Below the pieces are notes generated by a model, which saw nothing but the letters and a program-made list of their open reading frames with translations, made no database searches and was not told the origin of the DNA. A DNA stretch of 64,000 nt, from NCBI GenBank assembly GCA_030248065.1, contig JASAMV010004444.1, positions 1 through 64,000 on the forward strand. The letters run 5' to 3'. This DNA comes from Rhynchonema sp. JSB1_4. Its lineage: Eukaryota > Nematoda > Chromadorea > Monhysterida > Xyalidae. Made by a program: the position numbers and the translations under genes. Shown here piece after piece: positions 35,647-44,600 of this stretch. The first letter of the stretch is position 1. Every line of letters begins with the position of its first letter.

Positions 35647-37326
35647 ATGACAAACCATCACCGTGTCTTCTTGTTCGCTACTGCGATGCTGCTGTTTGCA
35701 AAAGAATTGTACGGAAAAGGTGAGATCATTTTGCTTATTGAATTAAAATCACAACGTTTAAAACAAATTATGTAAATTCCAGACAATCCCGAACGCCCGG
35801 CGATCTTGCTGGTTCAGTCGCATGAACCAAAGCTGCAAATGATCGATGTGAAACAAGACGACAAGATCGAAGTGCACAACGTCACCAAAATATCGGCGCC
35901 GACACTTGAAATCGACCAGGACACAAATCTGATCTTCACCGGAGAGAAACTCTACTCGATTCCCGGGTACCCACACGCACGCAAAGGTTGGACCTTCTTT
36001 CTCGATGTGGAGTTCTTTCGACCGCTCAACGAAGCTCTCGAAACTTATTGACGTACGGCTGAATTTTTGAGCGCTAAATTTCAGCAAGCACCAAAGTCGA
36101 AGTGACCACCGGCGGGCATTGGGTTGCGGACGTGGAACTGCCTGAAAGACGGGAACTGCGTGCGTTTCATTCATACGTGTCCAATCAAAGTTTATGAAAA
36201 GCAAATCACCATAAGCTCCGATTTGCAGCACTATCCGGCTACGGCCATCTACCGAACACCGACCAGTTGTTTGTGTGCGGTTGTCACAGCGGGCAGGAGA
36301 ATGGGGCGTGTGAGAACACATGCGTCCTGCGAAACATCAACAGCGGAGAATGGGTGACTCATCATGCACCAGAGGGAGTGGACATGATTGACAGCAAGAT
36401 ACTCGTTCACAAAGTTAGTGCAATAGGCGCGGTCAATCTATCAGTCACTAAAAAATGGACTGTCATTTGCAGGGCAAGTTCTATCTGACCGGCGGGTACC
36501 GGTCCCAAAACCAAGCGCTGGAAGGTGTCTGCGTGAATGGCACCGTTGAACCAAACAACATTTCTTCCATGTCCCACGGTCGTTTCCATCACGCAATGGC
36601 TGTTGGTGCTGATGAGAAACTGCTGGTTAGATGATCTGGTTGATTCTAAATTCAGAAATTGCTTGTGATGTCAAAAATCCAGGTGTGCGGCGGAGAGACC
36701 GGGAAACAACCAGACATGATGCCGCTGTCATCGTGCGAGCAACTGTCACTTGTCAGTCCAGACGAACACCAATCAAAATGGAAGTTGCTGCGCAACGCTG
36801 AGCTGCCATTGAGGGATCATCACATGTTGCTTGTCGGTGATCGATTGGTGGCTGTTGGCGGATTCAAACATGCAGGTGCATATTGATTGATTGATTCGTA
36901 ACTACAGCAATTGATTGAGTTATTGAACAGCTTCGTTTAGGGGAACGAAACAACGACGTGTACATGTTCAAACAAGGCAAAGTGCCAAACGATTCGCGCT
37001 GGGTGAAAGTGGGCCAAATACAGAACAACGCCAACAGAATGATCGGTGCCGTGGTCGTGCCGTTCGAGTTTCTCATCAAGGAAGCTCCCGGTAAGATTTA
37101 ACCCACTTATCCAAATGACGGACACCAATACAAACTCGAACCAGTCACTCTGTTTTTTGCAGGACCAGCTACAACCCAAAGTCCGTCTGTCACCGAAGTC
37201 ACAACCATGAAGACCCCAGTTGCACCCTGTCCTGAGGTGTGCGCTGCGGGGATCGCCATCTGGGAAGAAATCAAGAAAGAAGAATTCGAAATGCCTTGCT
37301 GCGGACTGCCGAACTGCTGCCAATAA
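35647..37326 (+). CDS. secreted Kelch-type beta-propeller protein, tandem copy 2
   Basis: Eight exons: 35647-35719, 35783-35986, 36085-36159, 36229-36413, 36473-36625, 36683-36875, 36941-37090 and 37163-37326, giving about 398 aa. The first seven have exactly the lengths of those in copy 1. Signal peptide HRVFLFATAMLLFAKELYGK; Kelch motifs LPNTDQLFVCGC, YLTGGYRSQNQ, HGRFHHAMAVGADEKLLVCG and DRLVAVGGF; C-terminal MPCCGLPNCCQ. Introns as well as exons resemble copy 1, so the duplication is recent. Differences fall mainly in loops and in the linker (KKEEFE against KKVELE). As in copy 1, reading past the exon 2 donor meets an in-frame TGA (at about 36049). Confidence 0.8.
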
Positions 37327-37749
37327 AAATGGGGATTAAAATCAAAACTATATGGACTTTATACATGAACCGATTACATTTCTTTTTCTTTTCCTGGTGA
37401 TTGTGATTCATTTGGATCTGAACACCATAAAACTGTACCGACTGTTTGACTATATGCATAAGCAAATGGCGATTACATTTCTTTTTCCTGGTGAATTTGA
37501 TCTGAACCCCAAAAAGCGAAGGAAATAGAATGGTTTAGGGCGGTAGATCTGTTTTTCAGAACACGTTTTTGTTCTTCTGGATCCACATTGTTTGCTGTTG
37601 TTGAAAGTATAGTGACCGTGACTCAGAATGAATTGGATTTACTGAACAATAGTTATATGATTTCATTTTAGTCACCTCAACAAGACCCATTACACATGCT
37701 TTACGTTTTCAAGGCTTTATCCCAGTGACACAAAAAAAGCAATATAAAA

Positions 37750-38003
37750 TCATTCCGGTTCAATTGATTTACGTTTGAGCACAGCACCAACACAGAGATC
37801 ATCATCGAATTTGAGCACACATTTCATGATCAGCACCCCACCCGGATGCAGCCACATTCGCACGCATTCAATTGACTCGAGTGAACGTGACGATCGATTG
37901 TCGGCGAATTGAATGTTGAGGAGATTACGATTGGATTGAATCGATTTGACAAAATCCGATGTGAACTGTTGATTGTTCCGGTGTGAATTGCTCCTCAGTG
38001 AAG
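37750..38003 (-). CDS. terminal exon of an unrecognised minus-strand gene
   Basis: Acceptor CTACACGTGCAG is followed by an open 84-codon exon: RSNSHRNNQQFTSDFVKSIQ, SNRNLLNIQFADN, SIECVRMWLHPGGVLIMKCV and LKFDDDLCVGAVLKRKSIEP, then E and a stop. It converges on Kelch copy 2. No upstream exon is visible: about 110 bp further out begins a 2.6-kb transposon, followed by another element and then the receptor-globin gene. The gene may have been cut off by the insertions, or the exon may be a remnant. A truncated copy lies at 35428-35560. Domain not recognised. Confidence 0.45.
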
Positions 38004-39451
38004 CTGCACGTGTAGAATGTTTGTTCTTTCAACCAGGAGATGGTTCAAACATGGGTGAACCGTAGTATATATTTCTCACACAAACGATTTTCATTGTTGA
38101 AAGCATTCAAGACTAAGGCCGTCTTCACAATGATCCGGTTTCCCGGTTTTCCGGTTTTCCGGTTTCCCGGTTTCACGGTTGTCCGGTGTCCCGGTTTCAC
38201 GGTTGACGTCTTCACAATCAAATCCGGTTTCCCGGTTTTCCGGTTCTAATTTCATGTCTTCACAATCACCCGGTTTCCCGGTTTCACGATTTTCAGTGTG
38301 GTGCGTGAGAAATCATGACCAATTTAACTATCAACGTTTATTACATACCTATGTATAGTCTGTTGATTATATTCGCAGATACCCCCCATCCCGATGGGGG
38401 CCCTTAAATCCTCCCCCAGAGCATTGATTGTTGGTGTGTGCGATGAAGGAGTGTTTTTGCGGGGAGATGTTATGGTCTTTTGTGAGTTAGATGTTGAAAA
38501 TTTTTAGATGGCGTCACAGCGTAATGTGAATGGGGTTATAATAGTGAATATATAAGATATACTTATTGTTGTATAGTCCGTCATAGTATGTCATTTGTGT
38601 GTGTGGTGGTTTGTTCCTTCTAGTTTAATGAAAGAGAATTGAGTTTGAGAAAAATTATTTTTGTTAAGATTGTGGTTTTTATTAATGAGTGTTTTATTAT
38701 TTTAATTTAATTTAATTTTAAATTTGATGAATTATCTTTTTCGAACGTTTTGTCATTTTTTAGTTTTTTTGAAATCGGTCAGTCAATTTCTTTTATTAGA
38801 AGCGGAGGAAGGGAACAAAGCAGAGAAAAAGTGATGAGTGGTGGAGGACTATACGAGTGAGTAGTTCCAAAACAAGAATAAAGAGCTAGACAAAAGCAAA
38901 CCGCTTCACAAACAAGACTACAAACAGCCAGAGTGGAGGAAAGTAGTCTTAGAACAAGATCTAAGGAGCTTGACACCAGCAAAACTGTTTCACAAACCAG
39001 AATATAAAGAGCTAGACAAGCTCAAAATTGTTCCACAACATGAGTGTGAACTATAGGCCAGAGCAATTGTTTCCCAACAAGATCTAAGGAGCTTGAATGA
39101 GCAAAATTGTTTCACAGTTTCAAAACAAGAATATAAAGACCTAGACGTGATGATACCAAACTTCGTTGGCTTTTGCTGACGGTTGAGTTATCAATCTAGA
39201 GCCACTGCACATTAGCGGGATTAGCATCACCGAGAGCAGCGGATGGCGTAATGGGACGTGGCTGTTTGGTTTTTCGAGCCTCGTACACCGTCATATCTGA
39301 AATTGTGCCTTCAGATACGCCGAGTGTCTGGATCCAACTCGTCAAGATCACGCGCTAGCTCCTTATATTTTGGCATGCTTAGGAGCATAACATTTTTGGT
39401 GATTATTATATTCATTCAAAACTACATGTCGTACTGTACGTGTACCTAATG

Positions 39452-39682
39452 TATAGTCCATCCATCTGCTCATGACACTTTTTGTCAGCTGAAAAGTTTG
39501 ACAGGATCCAGTGCTGTTCCGGTTCCGGTTGGCTTACGAAAAAGAAAAGAAAGAGAAATCGATTTTTATTTTATTTTTGTTTGCCGTTTTCTCTGACATT
39601 GCCTTGCGGAGGAACAATTTTTTAGTACAACGGAACCTGAACCTCCCAAACAAAAGTGCCATGAGCTGATGGATGGACTATA
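39452..39682. mobile_element. palindromic MITE, TATAGTCCA family, nested
   Basis: Ends TATAGTCCATCCATCTGCTC and GAGCTGATGGATGGACTATA are inverted. The interior has pairing CCGGTTCCGG-like and GAAAGAAAGAGAAA sequence. It lies inside the 38114-40726 element. Confidence 0.7.
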
Positions 39683-39855
39683 CTGCATTTTTGTTTTTGT
39701 TTGCTATGAGCATTGCCCACTTCGCGCTAAGTAAAACAGCTTGCCGGAACAACAAATTGATAGCCATATCATCTTTTGCATGCCATTTTTGAAGCAGGTG
39801 TGGCACTTGAACACTTTTGATCCACCATCATGCTTCTTGCTAGAAAGCGAACAAA

Positions 39856-40047
39856 TATAGGCAAACTACGCCAACACGAGCCCGATTTCACAGCTGGCAG
39901 AATAGTGAAACATTCATACGTGGCTGCTGATTTGGGAAATGTTACACGTTGAAGAATATAAAGCGGAGCATGATGATTTCTCTTTCTTTTCGTTTTGAAT
40001 ACACACCACCTTCGAAATCGGGCGCGTGTTGGCGTAGTTTGCCTATA
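39856..40047. mobile_element. palindromic MITE, TATAGGCAAACTACG family, nested
   Basis: Left TATAGGCAAACTACGCCAAC and right GTTGGCGTAGTTTGCCTATA are perfect inverted repeats over 20 bp, extending imperfectly into CGATTT. The right-hand TA is shared with the next element. Confidence 0.8.
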
Positions 40048-40343
40048 AAGGCAGTCTACGGGAGGTTGTCACTCAGCCCCCGAATACCGTAACCCACCGT
40101 AATATTGATCTGCAAGGATCGTGTCGAGACCATTTTGTTTTTATCTATGTTTTGCGTGTTAGCGCCAACACCAACCAACAATTCCAAGTTTTGGTGATCG
40201 ACGCGCACGATGACAATTTCCAGCTTGCTGCCGCTAATACACGTGTCGATAAGCAGCGATCAGCATGGGTCTTGCAACGATCTCGTTTGCGGTGGGTTAC
40301 GGTATTCGGGGGCTGAGTGACAACCTCCCGTAGACTGCCTTTA
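40046..40343. mobile_element. palindromic MITE, TAAAGGCAGTCTACGG family, nested
   Basis: Near-perfect inverted repeats of more than 50 bp (TAAAGGCAGTCTACGGGAGG, TTGTCACTCAGCCCCCGAAT, ACCGTAACCCACCG) flank about 190 bp of non-coding sequence. It abuts the previous element. The long, nearly identical arms imply recent insertion. Confidence 0.85.
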
Positions 40344-40826
40344 CATATAAAATGTACAGAAATAACCTTACGAGCTGACGCGATGCTGTTTGCCTGAAGA
40401 ATGCAATGTAAGTATGAATACACAGACTGAACATAATCAATTGGCATATAAAAATGGTCAAATTGTTCTATTTTTGACCGATCCTGAGCCAAATGCATGC
40501 GTCTGATGCATCAAAACCGGATGAAAATTAGAACCGGTTCTAATTGACTTTTTCCGGTTTCCCGGCGCGAAATAATTAGGCCAAACCGGGAAACCGGGTC
40601 ATTGTGAAGACGTCAACCGTGAAACCGGGAAACCGGAAAAGCGAAACCGGGAAACCGGATCATTGTGAAGACAACAACCGTGAAACCGGGAAACCGGGAA
40701 ACCGGGTCATTGTGAAGACGGCCTTAGCAGCACGTCTTGGTAGGTATATGCAGTTGAAGGTGAAATGCGATTTCAAAAATCTTGGAAACAACACTTATAC
40801 TAGGGTTAGCAGAAAGTGCTTTGAGA

Positions 40827-41507
40827 CAGTGGTTTTTTAAAAAAAAATTCGTTCCAAAAGTTAAAAAAAAAATTTTTATTATTTCAAAATTCGAAAATTT
40901 CCCGATTTTTTTGCTCTAAAAGTGCTATTTTTTGCATAAAAATTGCTACTGTTGACATCACCAAACCCTACCATGGGTGTATTGGGTGCCATAATGGTTG
41001 TTTTGTGGCATCTAGACATAGTGCGCACACTCACAGGGCCTCTCATATGACTACACACGTACATGTGACTGGGTGGGCATTTATTTATCCATGCCCCAGA
41101 CCCGAAAGGAGTGATTCTATTTTGTATTCACTCTAATTTCACACTATGTGCAGCTTATTTGCATTGGTCGTGTACCTAGACGTCCTAATTTCACCCAAAA
41201 TTCCCATCCCGAATATCAGAAAGCCATACCATCACACCCGCACCACCTGGGGAAGGGTACGAGTATGGTTGGTTTTCGAGAGTGACTACCTGACTATCGA
41301 CCATTGGATAGCATGGTTTTCGTATCACCTGTGCTTTATATGCACTTAGAACACATTATGTAACAAAAATGCCCCTATTTTGTACTTGAGCGCTCATTTT
41401 TTAATCGTGTTGGGCAGATTTTGGCTGGAATAAAAAAAATTTTTAATTAAAAAAAATTTTTTTTCAAAAATAGGGTTCGAATAAAAAAAATTTTTTATTG
41501 ACCACTG
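40827..41507. mobile_element. hAT-like non-autonomous element with 8-bp target duplication
   Basis: Starts CAGTGGT and ends ACCACTG, with A/T-run subterminal sequence at both ends. The 8 bp CTTTGAGA flank it directly on both sides (40819-40826 and 41508-41515). An 8-bp duplication with CAG...CTG termini is the mark of the hAT superfamily. No transposase is encoded in its 681 bp. Confidence 0.85.
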
Positions 41508-41671
41508 CTTTGAGATTCAAACTGTCCAAACAATAAATACCATGAAGCCTGCATCAAAACCCTGCAACATTACCATCCTAAAGACGTTAGATTTAGCTTT
41601 AGAGAAAAAACTAAAGCTGGACAATATCACATGGATTCGAGAAGATCGGTTGAAAGTGTGTCAGTAGTCAA

Positions 41672-44600
41672 TCACACTTGTATACAACCAGCACTCACTG
41701 CACTGTGTCCTGGGGTGCTGTTGTTTTGAAACGTGGTGCGCCGTGCCGTAGATCTTGTCGAAGCACGATGTGCAATCATTTTGGGATCATCCACCGAATA
41801 ATTCGACAGTTTGACGATCGCGAACAGATAGGACAAAAACCGATTCCATATGACGACGTCGTTGCGAGTCCGCGACTCCAATTCGTGTTGAATATCTGCG
41901 GGATCAACCCCTAACACGTGCTCGAAAATGGCCAATTTGAATTGGCGCAAAATTTGATTGGTCAAGGCGACTCCGTGCGTCCGATGTGTGGCCGCCATCT
42001 GGCAGATCTGTTCAGTCAAAACGGCCATGTTGACGTCATGGTCAAAAGGTTGACTAGCTGTTCGCTCTCTTATGCTCTTTGACACCGATTCGAGGTCCGT
42101 TTCGGACATTGAGTATTCTTGCGCATCCATCGAGAACAAATTGTTGAAAAACTGGCAGATACGCGCGCCCTCGGCACGAATGGCCGAATCTTCATCAAAT
42201 CCATCAGTGTTCTCAACAGAACCGTTTCCGATCAGGAATGCATCTGTTTCTCGGGCTGGACTGCGAATGTTCTCCTCTGACAATTTAGTCGTGAGTTGAA
42301 TTTTCGGCGTTGAACGGCTGGAATAATTTTGAACACCGTACTGAGACACATACGCAAAATAGTTTTAGTGATCAAGAGATGTACGTGGTGTATCTAATGC
42401 TGCTGAAACAATGTGGCTCCTAACTATAAAACAACATATTAATTTACAGGATTGTCTAGATTGCTGCAACACCGTAGTGTAAACCTGTTACACTCAAGCT
42501 TCGAGAGACGGTCTAGAGGCTGACTGACCTGCCGTTTGCCAGTAAGTTGACATTAGCACCGCAATCCGTTTGTGTTTCGCCGTTGGCACATAAACTGACG
42601 CTTGTCTTGGACAGACAGGCAGAAATAAGTTTGATGCCCAACTCAGGACCATGAGTGTCATATGCTTGAGCCCAGGTGTCGTGGAGCTTACGTTTTTCAA
42701 ACACGGTCTGACGGTAATCAACTGAAACACACAAGATGCTTTTTAACCATTGTCGAAGCAGCTGTAATTATAACTTTCGGATGGGCACCTTTGTTGAGTA
42801 TGCTTTTTGCGAATTCATTCTTGGACTCTCCGAACACGGTCACGGCAAAGAACGTTTGGTTGGCTGCGTCCGCCAAAGCGCTCAGCGGCTTCTTCGGGCC
42901 ATTGCTGAAATTCAGCTTATTTTCACGCAACTGTTCGGTTAAGATAAAAAGACGAGTGGTAAACTCACACGAAATTGCTGGCCTTGAGCCTGAGTGTGTG
43001 GAGTTCAGTCCTCCAATGGGCGTAGGACACGTAGACGAAGCAATTGGTGGAACTATTGAGCACAACGAGAAAGTTGCCGATGTTCTGAGAAACGGTATAA
43101 GGACTAACACGGTCGAAAGTCAATGGAATTCTGAAATCAAATAAAACTACAGCTGCCCACTCACCACAACATAATCGTACCAATCCAGGAAAGTCTCTGA
43201 ATTCCAGTAATACCAGTCCACACCGTTCAACAGCAGGGGCAGAACATGGGTGACCAGAAATTTAACGATCACGACCAGAACCATGACCGTGATCTGCTTT
43301 TCCGATTGAGCTGAAACGATCGGGTTTTCTCATTTATAATATCTGTAGTGGAGCCACTTTACATTGACAGCTCGAACTGTCGAAATCGCAGGTCGCAACG
43401 TAAGAGGGTGTCTGAAACCCGGGTGTCCCCAGGTCCCGGCCTCGGTGTCAAAGGTGTCCAAACTTTGATATGCCCGGCCCTCAGGTCTCCGACGTCTCAA
43501 AAGCGAATATGGCGCAAACATTCCGAGCGCCATTTGGTGAAAACCATGCAGCGGGATTTGCCTGATAAACAAGGAGTACATCTAGGCTGGTTTCACATAA
43601 GAAGCGTTTTGCGATCCTTTGCAACCACACACAAATCGCAGATGACAAACGGCAAGAACATCAAATGTTCGTTTCCACAGCAAAAGCGCTTCGCGATTTT
43701 CAATTTGTTAAAACGAAGTGAAAACCATGAAATGCAAACTGCAACATTGTGAACGTGTTCTTTGCAAAAGTGACCACGGATTTGGGGTTGATGTCAATAA
43801 GATTTGAGCAACCGTAAACCGAAAAAGTTAGGTTAGAGAGATGTACAATACTTGCTTTGGCAGCAACAGTAATGGAAACAGTCTTTCGCAAAACCGTAAA
43901 TCCCATCTCATTGACGCCGGGCTTAAGTACGATATACTCCTTGCTCGATCAGGCAAACCACACTGCATGCAACTGCAACACACTTGCATGATCTGCAAGC
44001 ACAGCACAACATCAAGCTGGCTTCACCACGCACTAGCATAGGCTCAGATTGATAGCGCAATATTGGTCGCTCTTGTCGCTGGCCATGTGAAGGTCGCGGG
44101 ATCAAAATCCCACCTGTGCCAACGTGACACCAAGAATGTTTTGATACCGGATTCAGACACTGGGGCTTCAGACAACGTTTTGCCAGTGAAGTGCGGCAGT
44201 GGTGCTTAATCACCGAACGCTTTTGTAAGCACTTGGGAAAGGAAACGGCAACTTGTGAGAATGATGCTTCATTGGTCAACGATATTGCACTTGAAATGCA
44301 TCATCTTGAAACATTGGAGCTTTGGGTGATCAGGATCAGATGTAGGCATGCATGCATAACGCATGCAGCCTTGCGATTTGAAACCAAAAATAGAAAGTGG
44401 AGACGAAAAAGGTGTTTGGTTGTGCGGAATTATGCGCCACTCACTGCAACAAAGAGCAACCTTATGCAATTTTCAACTTACTTCGAAATAAGCGACCAGC
44501 TTTGGTGCGCATAGCTGTACACAAGTTTTGGCTTAGTGGTTTTAAGTTGGTACATGATACCGCCATTGTGCGGAGAATATCCTGTTTAGACCAGTAGGTA

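Larger units (their letters stand above)
38114..40726. mobile_element. 2.6-kb TIR transposon with CCGGTTTCCCGG subterminal repeats
   Basis: The ends are inverted copies of TAAGGCCGTCTTCACAATGA followed by multiple CCGGTTTCCCGG / GGTTTCACGG units (left about 38114-38290, right about 40535-40726). TA lies at both ends. No ORF resembling a transposase is present, so it is non-autonomous. It carries at least three other palindromic elements in its interior. Internal copies of GTCTTCACAATCA near both ends suggest that the termini grew by tandem duplication. Confidence 0.8.

Noticed and set aside
38130..40720. CRISPR-like array from the regularly repeated CCGGTTTCCCGG units
   Set aside because: Units are tandem, irregularly spaced and placed as mirrored ends of a transposon in a eukaryotic genome.
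43348..43752. 134-codon plus-strand ORF antisense to the receptor-globin intron
   Set aside because: No domain or splice signals; it overlaps intron sequence of the opposite strand.
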